Assembly (NCBI GenBank): GCA_030272155.1
Contig: CP126191.1
Span: 8,392,501-8,456,500, forward strand
Length of the DNA stretch: 64,000 nt
Origin: Tetradesmus obliquus
Taxonomy: Eukaryota; Chlorophyta; Chlorophyceae; Sphaeropleales; Scenedesmaceae
Direction: 5' to 3'
Part shown: positions 35,192 through 46,922 of the stretch, piece after piece
Layout: each line of letters begins with the position of its first letter
Numbering within the stretch: position 1 is the first letter of the stretch
Position numbers and translations under genes: made by a program
The notes under the pieces: model-generated
Seen by the model: only the letters and a program-made list of their open reading frames with translations
What the model was told of the DNA's origin: nothing
Database searches by the model: none

Positions 35192-38100
35192 CCCTGAGAG
35201 CCATCAGCACGTATTGGGGCCTGCTGTGAAGAGGCAGCAGCGCCAGGTGCTGGCGGCTGCCAACCTGGGCCAGGTCGCAGGAACCGCTGCTTGTTGCTGT
35301 CTTGGGAGCCCATGAGCTGCCCCTGACCCCCAGCAGACCCTCGTGCTGCTGCTGCTGCTGCTGCTGCTGGGGCAGCAGCAGCTGCTCCCTGCTGTGCTGC
35401 CAGAGCCGGGTTCGAGTGCACACCCTGCACGCGCTCCACTCCAACGCTCCAGAAGTCTTCGCCAGCGACGCCCTGAGCTGCAATGTTGGAGGCAATCTGC
35501 TCACAGTTCGCAAATGGAGACCAGCGGCCGCCATTGGCACCACTGTCTGCTGCAACCCTGCGCCGCCTGTTGCCTATGGGCTCCGGACTCAGCAGTCCAC
35601 CGTCCTCTGGGCTGAGGGGTGTTTCTGCTCTGCTCAGGTCCTCCAGATGCAGCGCACTGAAGTCCACTGATGTTTCGTACCCATGACGGATGTGCCTGCT
35701 CCCTACTGACCCCTGCCCAGCTGCTGCCGCTCCTGCTGTAGCTGCTGCTGCTGCTGCTGCAGGTGAGGCAGGAGGTGTAGTTGTGTCACCTAGTCCGGAC
35801 ACGTACACCTGCTCAGGCGCAAGGCCCATCGCTGCTGCATCCTGCTGGCTCACGGCAAGCCCGCCGCCAAAGGAGATGTCCCTGGCTGCAGTGCTGCTAG
35901 CACTGGCGGTGCTAGCCCGGCTGCTGCGTGCTGCTTGCGCTAGCGCTGCTGCATGCCTGTGGGGCCTGCTGCTGCTGTGCACGCTGTTGCTGTGCTCAAT
36001 GCTGTCTCCTTCACTGCTGCTGTACATCTCACCATCATCTACGTCATCATCTAAGTCGTCATCTGGGTCTAAGGGGCTGCTGCGGCCAGATGAGTTGTGG
36101 GTGATGCGTGTGCACACGCTGCTGGGCCCCAGACTCTCTATGCTGCCGCGGCCAGACACGAGATCTGCTGCTACGCTGAGCCGTGGCGTATGACTGTCAC
36201 CTGGCTGCTGCTGATGGCTGCTGCTAGTGCTGAACGCTCTGCTGGGTGCTAATGACGCTGCACCCAGCTGCTGCTGCGCTGCCGTTGCAGACGTGGCTCT
36301 GCTGAGTGGCGACATGGCTGCAATGCCTACACCAGCGCTGCTAACGCCCAAGCCCCCGCTGCCGCTGCCTCCACTGTTGCTGTGGCTGTGCCGGTGCAGC
36401 AGGCTGCCGCTGCCCTCGCCCATCCCTGCTGCTGCAAGTGATGCAGACAGCGCAGAGGTTGGCGTCCTGCAGTGCAGGCTGTTACTCACTGATGAGGGAC
36501 TTGCAGCAAAGTCACCAGTGCCGCCAGAGCTGCCCCGGTTGTGCCCTACACCACTGAGCACGCCACCTCTGCTGCTGGGTCTGCTGGTGTTGCCCTGCGA
36601 TGAGTCGAGCCTGTACTCCAGCGAGTCCTCGGTGATGGTGCGCATGTGCTTGGGCATGAGTGGCGGCCACGGTGCATCCTGCAGGGCCTCCACAGCACCC
36701 TGCTGCAGCAGCAACCACAGTGTGGTGATGAGTGCGGTACAGCAGCAGAGGCAGCAGCATGCACGATGGCAGAAATACTTACACCTGCAACACTTGGGTT
36801 TCAATACGTGCGCAACAGCTGAGGCACAATATACAGAGCTGTACGAATGTCACATGTGCGTTCTTACTGCCGCAAACCACACACTGGCGGCCAGAGATGT
36901 CAGCCAAACAAGTGCACAACAGCTGCAACCAATATGGTGTACTCACATGCAGCGGCATGCTGTGCAGTTCGTTGATTGTCTGGTGCGTAGGTGGCACACC
37001 TCCAGCCATAACAGCAGCTGATGCTCCACCGCCACGGCTGCCTCTGCCTGCTGCTTTGCCAGGTATCCGCAGACGACGCCCACTAAAGTCGCCGCTGCTG
37101 CCGTCTGCGCCACGACCAGCAGCAACTGCACCACCATCTGATGCGCCACCGCTGCTGCCGCTCCAGCGCCTGCTGCTGCCGCCGCTCAAGCTGCCTGCTG
37201 CTGCTGCAGCAGCAGTGCTGCTGGCGTCTGTACCTCCAGCAGAAACTGCCAGGGCTCCGCCAAAGCTGCCGCCTGCAGCTGCCACTGGCCCTGCTGCCAT
37301 GCCCAAGCCATCTCCCATAGAACCTTCGCCAGCTGAGTCAAGCCCGTCACTTGAGCTGGTGCCCGTGTAGGCGCCCCCAGACCCACCGCCGCCCCGCCCT
37401 CGCACCACACCCCATGGCGGCTGCTGGCTGTGGCCCAGCGGCAAACCACCTAGCGATGATGCGTGAGGGCTCGTCACTGGCGGGCTAGCTGCTGGTGTGT
37501 TCTCGTCTGTGTACGGTTTGTAGCTCTCAAAGGAGCTGCGCTGGAACTGCTGCAGCAGGCCACCAGGTCGGTTGCGCCAGCTGATGCTGTTGACCATGTG
37601 ATTCCATGAGCGCACCATGCTGCTGCCTATGTTCTTGAAGCTGGTGGTGCTAGGGCTGGACTCGCGCACTGTGAGCTGCGGAGAGGCTGCTGACCGAGCG
37701 GCGGGCGGAGGCGGTTCATCATTGCCACCAGCCTGCTGCTCCCGATGTTGCATTGCCTGCAGCAAGTATGGAACCGGGCGCACATGCAGCAACCAGGTTG
37801 GAGCTGTTCAGAGGGTTCATAGCAGGATGCCAAGCTGCATGCAAGAGAAGCTGTGCTACAGCAGACTGCCATGCGAACTAGCGGATTCACTCACCCGTCA
37901 AGTGCATTTAGCAGCAGGCACACAGGACGTCTACGCAAGCCTGACTCACCTTCTTTGAATCCGATTTATTCACCTCTGCCAGCAAGTTTTGGACCTTCAA
38001 TGCGAACTCTTGAGCCTCAGCCTGATGCGTCAAAGCCATCCAGTAGTTCGGGTCATCGCCTGCAGGAGCATTGGTGCATCATCGTGTATGCTGGTGCTGA

Positions 38101-40111
38101 GGAACAAGAGACAAAGGTCCACTGTGTGTCTTGTAGATCAAGAGGCGCTGGCTGCAGGGACAAGGGGCCAGTTGATAGACTCAGACCATCAAGTCTGGTG
38201 CGTGCATGTTCTCAACACACTGCTCTCCTTGCGCAACCCTCAATCAACCGCATCTGCCTGACTTCAACCTTTGGCCGTGCTTGCATGTGGCAGTTTGATG
38301 CTATGGCTCTTTCACCACACAACGAATAGCATTGCTCACCTCTCACTAGGTAGTGCTGCCTCACAATGACAAACTCCTGGTACTTTCTGTACAGGACATA
38401 CATTACCCAGAAGTTGTACAGGATAATCAGCACAAAGTGAACCCTGCAAGGCAGTATAGCAGCATGCAGACACGCATTAGATCAGTCAGTGCAGAACTGC
38501 AGCACATGCTACCTTTGTTGTTGCAGGCACACCGCCAAACCAAGATGCCTGCCATCACATGCATCGGTAGGTAGAAGAGCGAGCTGAACGTGTAGATATG
38601 TGCAGTGTGATACACCTTGACTCACCACATGAGGTGTGAGCCCCTGGGGAGTGCTGCAATTGTCAGCTGCATCAATTGGCTGCGGTTGATATCATGGTTC
38701 TCCAGCGACCGGTGCTGGTAGTGGATGGGCAGCACTGCAGCAAGGCCATGACGAGAGAGAAACAAAAGCACACAGCCACACAGCGTGTCAAGAGCAACAG
38801 CCTTGTTGAAGCTTGATCAGCTGTTTGTGCAGCTGCTGGCCTCCGCCTGCTGCTTCACACGCTGCAACGTTGCAAACCATGCATCTTCCAACCCATGTGT
38901 TTACCAAGCTGCTGCTCCACAGCGTTGATCAACGTGCAGGCACCGGGCTGTGTGCAACCAGCTTCTGCTCATAAAAGCGCACATACAGTAGGCCTTCACT
39001 CACATACTGCACACCCAATCAGTGCCAGCGGGGTGAAGATCTGTACGCCCATGGATAAGGCCTTGATCATCACCTGCAGCAGGTCGATACCCAATGACAT
39101 GCTTTGTTGAGCCGTGCAGCCGCATGCTGTCAACCCAAGTATGCATGTGTGCTGGTCCCTAGTTGCTGCAACCTCTGTCAATTCAGCAGTCAACTTCCTG
39201 CAACTGCAACCTGGGAGCCGCGCACCATCGCATCCAGGCCAGAGCTGCGCAGGATGTCCGCTTCGTTTGCACTCAAAGCAGTTGCCAGCCAGTGCCTGCA
39301 AGAACAGGGCAGCACACAGCATGTCAGCATCTCCCACAGGCTGCATGCCCTGTTGGCAAGTATGCTTGCAGCTTGCAGGAAATGGCTAGTGGTGCAGCCT
39401 GCGCGCTGTCAAACTTTGGAGGCTGCTGCTTTGTGGCAGCATCTTGCTGCCAGGATTGTTGCTGCTACAACTGCAACTTACCACAGTGACTTCAAGCCTT
39501 TCTCAGCTAGTTTCCTGGGCTTCACGGTAACGTGCTTCGATTGCTGCACAGCGCAACACACAGTGGGGCAGGTCAGAGACAAACAGGACGGTAGTAAGCA
39601 TCCTGAGTGCTGTCACGAACTGTGATAACAGGCAATCGGCTATCTTAAAGAGTACTGCCCCGTACATGCAGCACATGTAGTGTATCGCCACAAAGTGTGG
39701 TAGTGTGGCATGTAGTGTGGCATAGCTGCCGCTGCAAGCTGCTGAAGGCATACCCACCAAGCGGTATCTGTAGTGCTTTGGAAACACTGAGCGCTGCAGC
39801 ACACAGAACGCCAGGAAACATATGGCTCCCAGCACTGTGTTGAGCCATAACCTGCGGCAGCACCAAATGAGCAGCAAGTTTGCTCAACTGCAGGTTTCAG
39901 GCAGTGGCGACGTAGCTGACTTACTGCAGCACCAGCCTCCTTACGATGTGGTCAACTGATGGTCGGTCACATGGTTGTCTGTGATGTACAGGTATGCAGC
40001 CTGATAGCCAGCTGGGTGGCCATCTGTTCCGTTCAGTGACAGCGGTGGTACACCTCCCAGGCCTGCACTGCTGCCACCACCCAGCTCCAGCAAGCTGGGC
40101 CCTTCCGCCAT
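26723..40111 (-). CDS. OSCA/CSC1-family (DUF221) mechanosensitive cation channel with giant cytosolic loop
   Basis: Twenty exons: 40111-39945, 39851-39758, 39543-39482, 39295-39226, 39073-39004, 38734-38626, 38443-38340, 38059-37950, 37756-36947, 36702-34251, 33915-33720, 33478-32956, 32715-29992, 29747-29508, 29227-29069, 28845-28651, 28450-28205, 27972-27735, 27487-27130 and 26909-26723 (TAA), about 3,037 residues against the usual 700-900. Family signs: TM0 (LWLNTVLGAICFLAF), NEADILRSSGLDAM, the loop strand NAQHYAVLVTDVKQWPYPE, NHKKVDALLMQWEAAI, SWFVLFKTQQAA, PEEVNWQHLWM, SALERRIGAVFFYWDIFNV, SNFFMQFIAMRALFLI and SPMLLPFSVVWFAFAW. They imply a stress-gated, calcium-permeable plasma-membrane channel. 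About 2,400 residues of Ser/Gly/Ala/Gln-rich sequence separate TM2 from TM3. The ATG at 40111 is the first in frame. Exon 18 holds a frame anomaly (see findings), so function there is uncertain. Confidence 0.87.
29992..32715 (-). repeat. Low-complexity insertion 2 of OSCA (908-codon exon)
   Basis: A single 2.7-kb exon encodes Ser, Gly, Ala, Pro and Gln-rich sequence with poly-Ala and poly-Gln tracts. Only its last ~55 residues (from NGWARVRQAFENKELPKL) return to the conserved cytosolic domain. It is open in one frame for its whole length and joined in phase on both sides. Confidence 0.8.
34251..36702 (-). repeat. Low-complexity insertion 1 of OSCA (817-codon exon)
   Basis: A 2.45-kb exon of Ser/Ala/Gly/Gln-rich sequence, with a (CAG)11-type poly-Gln tract near 35153-35190. 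An acidic patch DPDDDLDDDVDDGE lies around 36030-36080. The final segment NWWETIPKPMRKNQS looks more ordered. Confidence 0.75.
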
Positions 40112-40817
40112 GCCTGCCACCCCTCGCCACACAAACGAACTTCAGCTACTGCTTCATCGTGAAAGGCAACTCCAGCTGCCGTCCGGCTGGCCCATGCTCC
40201 AGTTCAGTTGACCACAAGCAGACAGGCTGGCACTGCCCAGCTGGCAGGCTGATGGGCAAAGATTGCCTGACAAGAAACTGTGAGTCAAACGTTGCTTTTC
40301 GTTTGCAATGAACGAAATAGTAAAGCGAGCAGCGAAGGTGGTTGCTTGATGGCTCAGTTAACTCGCTGTGGGGTTGTGCGTATGTCGGCAAACTCACTTG
40401 ATAAGTTCGGGTTCGTATGAAAGAAAACCTTTTGACTGAGTTTTCGGCTGAGGGGTTCCCCTGCCTTTGAGACTTCAGGCGAATGTCATGAACAGAAACG
40501 GACTATGTCCTGATATGGATCACGTGCCTATCACAGCTTTCAATGTCGTTGGAACGACATTGTACATCGACGTTTTGGCCTGTCTTTGTTTTTGAACGGG
40601 TGACAAGCAGGCACAAGTCTGCGCATCACATACCTGGCTAGTTTGAGCGTTTGCACGCCATGCTGATACTGTATATTCAATAACAAGCCATTAAAAGCTG
40701 TTGCCAAGGATCTGGCGTCGAGTGACACTACTGCAGCATCTTAGTGCTACTGCTGGCACCAGCACTAGCAGTACGCCGCTGATGAATGTTTCCTCCAAGC
40801 TGCAACCTTGACCAGCA
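40112..40817. promoter_or_regulatory. Divergent promoter region, OSCA (-) and TypA (+)
   Basis: 706 bases separate the two start codons. Any 5' UTRs and both promoters must fit here. It contains AT-richer stretches around 40300-40460. No specific element is identified. Confidence 0.45.
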
Positions 40818-43800
40818 ATGACTGCTTGTAAGAGCCTGTTGAGTTTCACTTTTCAAGCATGGAGACAGAGCAGCTCCGCAGCTGGCGCAGCCACATGTGC
40901 CCTTTGGCACGGGCAGTCTGCGGCAGGCTGGCCAAGCTGGACTGGCCTGCGCAGCTACAGCAGCAGCTTCGGGCAGGTGACAGATCCACAAAACATCAGG
41001 GACTTTGCTATCATAGGTAAGCAACTGAAGCATGCGAGTGACTGAAACATGCACAGGGTTTTCAGCCAGGTGCTACAGGCCTGGGCCTGACAACCGCATG
41101 CAGTTGCCTTCTGACAGCTGTGAGCCTCATGATCCCTGCAAAACAGCACTAGCAACGCCTTCAGCAACATATTCGCAGGGGAAGTGTCTGTTTGCCATAA
41201 GTTGTCTACAGCTGCATAAACTGCCCCATTTCTGCATTACTTCTGCCACCGTGCTGACTTTCATGCTTACATCTGTCCCGCCCCTCAACAACCGCACGTA
41301 TGTACGCCCAAACCGATCCTTCCTGCAGCCCACATTGATCATGGCAAAACCACACTCATGGACCGCCTGCTGTCCCAGTGCGGCACTACGCTCACTCACG
41401 AGCGTGCCATGGACAGCAACAGCATGGAGCGGGAGCGAGGCATCACCATCCTGTCAAAGTACACCAGCTTCATGTACAAGCAGCACTTGGTGAATGCAGT
41501 TGACACACCAGGCCACGCCGACTTTGGAGGGGAAGTGGAGCGGTGAGGCTGGCGCTGCTGCTGGTGCTGCCGTGCAGGCGTTGCTGCGGGGACGCATGAG
41601 CGCAGCTGCACTTGCATTTGATGCACACATGGTCGAGCTGTGCGGCCGCTCACACGTGCGCATATGCAAGTGTAGGCGGCATAGGCTGCAGACTCTCATA
41701 AACGTCAGCTGTAGCTGCATAAGCAGCAAGTAATGTCTGTCGTTTCTCCTGCCAACAGCAAAGCTCATCTTTGATCTGCTAGCTGCGATGTACTGCCGTG
41801 CAAGCATACTCACTGTGGCAACCTCACGCATGCCACGGTGAAGATGTTTCAATCAAAGCCAGCACCCCTGGGCCTCTTTATTCTGGGCCAGGGTGGACCC
41901 GCATGATCAGTTGTCTGCCTGTCTGCTGGCGCATCTTGCACCAGGCTGCAGTGCGCTCCCGCAGCTTCCCACTCCTGTAACTTCAACAGTATCTCTGTTG
42001 TCCCTGCCTGCAGCATCCTAGGCATGGTTGACGGCGCAGTGCTGCTGGTTGATGCGGCAGAGGGCCCTCTGGCACAGACTAAGTTTGTGCTGGCCAAGGC
42101 CCTCTCCCGCGGCCTGGCTCCCATTGTGGTGCTCAACAAAGTAGACAGGCCAGCAGCCACGCAGGCGCGCTGCGACGCTGTGGCCAGCCAGCTGTTTGAC
42201 CTGTTTGCCAGCCTGGGCGCTGACGACCGGCAGCTGGACTTCCCCATCTTGTACGCGTCCTCAAAGCAGGTAAGCAGCCTGTGGCTCGACGTGTTTACAA
42301 TTGTTGATCAGCAGTGAAGAAGTAATGTTGTGGCAGCAGCAGCAGCAGCAGACGCCGAAGGTGTGTTGTTTTGAGAGGCGGCCAGGCAACTGCTTCGCCT
42401 GAGCCTGTGCAGAGCCTGTTCTGCTGCGCACGTTAGGCACAAGCAGCTCACCTGCATACGCACCAAATACTATGGATGAGCGTCTGGCGTAACATGAGGT
42501 GCATATGCGTTGTGGCTGACTCTGGCTGATTCTTTGCTTGCAGGGCTGGGCCAGCCTGACGCTGCCCCCTCTGGGCAACCCTCCTGAGGGAGCCAGCATG
42601 GCCCCACTGCTGGATGTCATCCTGGCACATGTGCCACCCCCTCAGGTCTCTCTGCAGGAGCCGTTTGCAATGTGTGTGGCGATGATTGAGCGGGATCCGT
42701 TTGTTGGCAGAGTGGCCACTGGTGGGTGCAGGGCGCAAGCCTATAGCTTTATCGTTGAAGTAAAGTGCAGGCTAGTTGTCTGCTGTTGCTGTTGGCTACT
42801 GCTGAGCTGCATTGCGTTACAAGCGGCAGCTGTTTGACCTGCTGCAGCAAAGCTGCATCTCGCATCAGATGGTCTTACGCGCAGCATTCACGTGTCGCTT
42901 GCACCCGCAATTTGTTAAATCTGCGTGGCGCGCACTTGCTGGCTGAAGTGCTGGAATCGTTTGCCCCTCGATTTCCCGCTTGTCTCAGGCCGCATTCAGT
43001 CAGGGCAGGTTGCAGTGGGCGACAAAGTCAAGGTGCTGCAGTATGAGAGCGGCCAGGTCATTGAGCAGCTGAAGATCACCAGGATAGAAAAGAAGGCAGG
43101 CCTGGGCAAGGTGCAGCTGCAGAGTGCAGTTGCAGGCGACGTGGTGTCCATTGCTGGCCCTGGTGACGCAGCAGGCATCGCAGACACCATAGCAGCACCA
43201 GCAGTAGCTCAGGCGCTGGATCCTGGACCAATCGACCCTCCAACACTCAGGTGGGCTGTGCTTGGCACTGCCGCTATCAATGTTGCAAACAAGCTGCTAA
43301 TGCATGCATTACATCTGTGCGCTGCATGATCTTCTTGACTTTCTTTATGTCTTTGACATAGTGATGCCGCCAGCAAGAGCCTGGCAGTGCGCTTGCTGAC
43401 TTTGCAGCTGCATTGTGTGCTGCTGTGCTTGCTGTAGCATGGTGTTCTCAGCAAATGACTCCCCGCTGGCTGGCAAGGCAGGCAAGGCAGTGACAGGCCG
43501 CACCATCGGGCAGCGGCTAGCCCAGGAGGCTGAGGCCAGTGTGTCACTACGCGTCAAGGCAATGCCAGGTGGGCACCTCACAGCTGCGTCTTCAAACTGC
43601 GATCCCGCGCAGAAGTGCATGCCAAGCGGCCAGTTGACTTGCTGGTCTCCTTCTGTGCAGGGCTCTTGCTGCTGGGCACGGCGTAGCAGCTGACACCTGT
43701 TCCCAATGTGGTACGTTCACTGCTGTCGTCTGTGTCTGCTGCTGTCGCAGGTGGCACAGAGAAGTATGAGGTGCAGGCACGTGGCGAGATGCAGCTGGCT

Positions 43801-45184
43801 GTGGTGATTGAGGGCATGCGGCGTGAGGGCATGGAGCTGGCTGTGTCGCCGCCCCAGGTGCTGCTCAGGTGCGTTTGTGGCTGCAGTTGGCTGTGGGCCA
43901 GCCGGCGGCTAGAGCAGGCAGGCAGTGGTGAAGGCGCTCAGAGCTGGCACGGGCATTGCTGAGCCTGGCTGCTACTGCTGCTGCTGCTGCTGAAGCTGAA
44001 GATGCTGTTTCAGGCTGGCCATGGCTCCACACGTGCAGCTGGTTGGCTGGTTGTGGGCAGCCGCTTGCGCTGCGTAGTCACACATGCTCCCATCGCAATG
44101 TAGCTGATGTGCCGCTGTACATTCCTGTTTCATTATGCTGCCAACAGCTGCCTGGACCACAGTCGGGCTGATTGCATTGCAACAACTGACGTGTTCGAAG
44201 CACCTTGCTTGCTGTGCATGACTTGCAGGGAGGAGAATGGCCGCCGGCTGGAGCCACTGGAGGAGGTGGTGCTGGAGGTGGATGGGCCCCAGGTGGGCTG
44301 CAACGGAGCATGCTGTTAAAACCCTACTTTTTCCCGTAAAAGCTAGTTCCTCTGGTTTGATGGAGGCCTATTCTGGCTGCGCAGCACAGTCCTGCTGCAC
44401 TGCAAGCATGTAGTGTTGCAACACTCAGTTACCTGCTGCCATCACGCTTGCCAGCACAGCAGCGGTTGGGCCGGCTAAAGCAACTGCACCTGCTAAACAA
44501 CTGAGTGGATGGGCCCCAGGTGGATTAGCATGCGGAGGTGCTCAGTACTGCTGCGCCGCAGGCAGTAGTTATCTGTGCTTAGCTGGTGCCATGAAGGCTG
44601 GCTAGTACAGCAGCAAGTTGGCCAGAGTGATCAGCTACACCTGCTATGCGTGTTGATTGAGCTGCCAATCACTGCTGCAAGTACAGTGGAGTTGCTCTTG
44701 ACACAGTTGTGCTGTGCTGCTGCAGGTCGGGACTATCATTGAGGCCCTCACAGGCCGCAAAGGGGAGCTGCTGGAAGTGACGCCGGTTGCACACGGCTTC
44801 GGAGCAGCAGCAGCCGACAGCAGCAGCAGCAGCGCAGCGCAGCAGCAATCCAGCAGCAGCAGTGAAGGCTCGGGCAGCGTGGGCAGTATAGAGCGGCAGC
44901 GGCTGGTGTTTGAGGTGCCTGCGCGCGGCATGATTGGCTTCAAGACCTTCTTTGCAGGCTTCACGCGTGGCGAGGGCCTCATGCAGCGGGCTTTTGCGAG
45001 GTGCGCTTGCAGGAAACATCTGCCACACGCGCAGCTGGCAGCACGCAGTACTGCTCGTGGCTGACGTCCACGATCAGATCAGGACATGTGGGTCACTGCT
45101 TGCGTGCTGTGTGTTGGTTCTGATATCCGCACATACCGGGTGCCTGCCATGCAGTGGAACGACACAGGAGACGCTTTCTATGTC

Positions 45185-45227
<43 letters not shown>

Positions 45228-45946
45228 GAATGCATGCAGGTACGGCCCGTACAGGGGCCCCATTTCTGGCAGCCGCAAGGGCGTGCTGGTGTCCATGTCT
45301 GACGGCCGCGCCACCACCTACGCCATGTATGACCTGGTGCAGCGCGGCACCTTCTTCATCTCACCGGGGGAGGATGTGTATGCAGGCATGGTGGTCGGCG
45401 AGAACAACAGGTGCGGCGCTTTGCCTGCGCTCCAGGCTCGCAAGTGGTCTTGGGAGGCTCTCAGCAGTGGCCCAAAATGCTGTACTGGTGATGCTCGTAG
45501 TTGAGCAGGCTGCATAGTTCTGAATAATATGAAGGCTCATGGTTACATCAGTGTTCTTGAGTGTTCACATGAATTCAGTACCCTATTGCTTGCAAGCCCT
45601 GGCTCTCCTACACCAGGTTCAGTGCCCAGTTGGGTACCCAACTACCGGTGGTGTGTGGTGAGCGTGCCTCCTGCGCTGCATGGCTTGCTGCAGGGACGCC
45701 GACATGGACGTGAACCCTGCCAAGGAGAAGCACCTCACCAACGTGCGCAGCGTGCAGGCGGACGAGAAGATGGTGCTGCCGCCGCCCCGCGCTATGACAC
45801 TGGAGGAGGCCATCGGCTATGTGGCAGAGGATGAGCTGATTGAGGTGACGCCTGCTGCGATTAGGCTGCGCAAGCAGGTGCTGGACGCTGGGCAGCGCAA
45901 GGTGGCGGCCAAGCGGGCAGCTGCGGCAGCCGCAGCGGCGTCGTGA
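40818..45946 (+). CDS. typA: Organelle translational GTPase TypA/BipA
   Basis: Eleven exons: 40818-41016, 41329-41542, 42014-42269, 42544-42721, 42989-43250, 43438-43568, 43751-43868, 44229-44292, 44726-45000, 45240-45410 and 45694-45946 (TGA), 706 residues against ~600 for bacterial TypA. The first ~50 residues are Ser/Ala/Arg-rich without acids and end GLRSYSSSF, a mitochondrial-type presequence. G1 AHIDHGKTT (67-75), switch I RGITI (Thr106), G3 DTPGH (125-129) and G4 NKVD (179-182) are intact. Later blocks [61 protein letters not shown] and [14 protein letters not shown] are typical of the C-terminal domains. TypA binds ribosomes and aids assembly or stress translation. A Ser/Gln/Ala insertion (about 44800-44890) expands domain V. 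Targeting to plastid instead of mitochondrion cannot be excluded. Confidence 0.93.
42337..42354 (+). repeat. Short (CAG)6 in TypA intron 3
   Basis: Sense-strand CAG run in mid-intron, away from the acceptor at 42543. Confidence 0.6.
45188..45226 (+). repeat. (CTG)13 near 3' splice site in TypA
   Basis: Thirteen CTG units followed by 13 bases ending GCATGCAG, then the exon at 45240. Confidence 0.85.
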
Positions 45947-46922
45947 TGGTTAGAACCGTCTGTGTTTGGTTTGTCAGAATGTGGAGAGCACGTGCATGCA
46001 TGTTGATGCGTTGCGTGTTGAGTGTGCAGTGATCACAAGTGCTCACAGGGCAAGTCCTGCGGGTATCCTACTGTGCAGCGCAGTGCACTTGGGAACATTG
46101 TCCCTCAACGGGAAGCCAGTGCACACCCGTCGCTGAGTGAAATGCATGGTGTGTTGGCCCAGCAATGCAGTCATTGCAATTGGCCGTTCTTTGTGTGTTC
46201 GGGTGTGCTTCAGCATGCCTCACTTTGCCTGGCATCTGTTGCGGCCTGCTTACGACTAGCAGCTGCTGCCAGCATCGTATATGCTGTTGAGATACGTATA
46301 CATACGTATACGTATGCGTTGATCGACGTTGAGCATTGCTTGCTGGGGATTTATGTACAGCCAACAGTCTGGTAGGAGGGTGCTGTTGAGTGTGCATCCA
46401 CCGGAGCTGCAAGATGTCAGCCTCCTACCGTACACTGCATGTATACGCATTCATGCATGCATTGCGCAATGTGTTGGGTACACCCCCACCATGTGCGACA
46501 TACGCCGCCAGTCACTGATGTGCAGTGCAGCGCTGCACGTACGCATGGGCCGCCGCTGCAGCACCCCATCCTGTCTCATCAGCGTACAGATTCAGTGTAT
46601 GCCATGCGGTACACCTCATGACCCAGGGCCTGCGACATTGCGGTGCCCTGAGGTGTGACGGCGTTGCAGCTATGCCTTGGCTTTGGCAATGTAAGGTTAC
46701 ATATGCGCTGCGCTCACGTGCATATATGGTTACATATATGGCTGTGCAGCAAGGACTATGTTGCATCATGCCTATGCTTGTAATGAATGCAATCGGCAAC
46801 TTTCTTTATAAGGACTCTTCGATTGCATTAATCCTGCAAAGACTTGTTACCCTCCAGACCACACATCAAGCCATATATGTACCTGCCCAGAGGCAGAACC
46901 CAGCTTTGTGCAGCAGCCACCT
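45947..46922. terminator. Shared 3' region of convergent TypA (+) and DEX1-like (-) genes
   Basis: 976 bases between the two stop codons, no coding exon seen. TGTAA signals face each other almost at one spot: + strand at 46690-46694, minus strand at 46701-46697 and 46734-46730. The two transcripts may therefore overlap or end head to head. An ACGTATAC palindromic patch lies at about 46292-46317. Confidence 0.45.
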
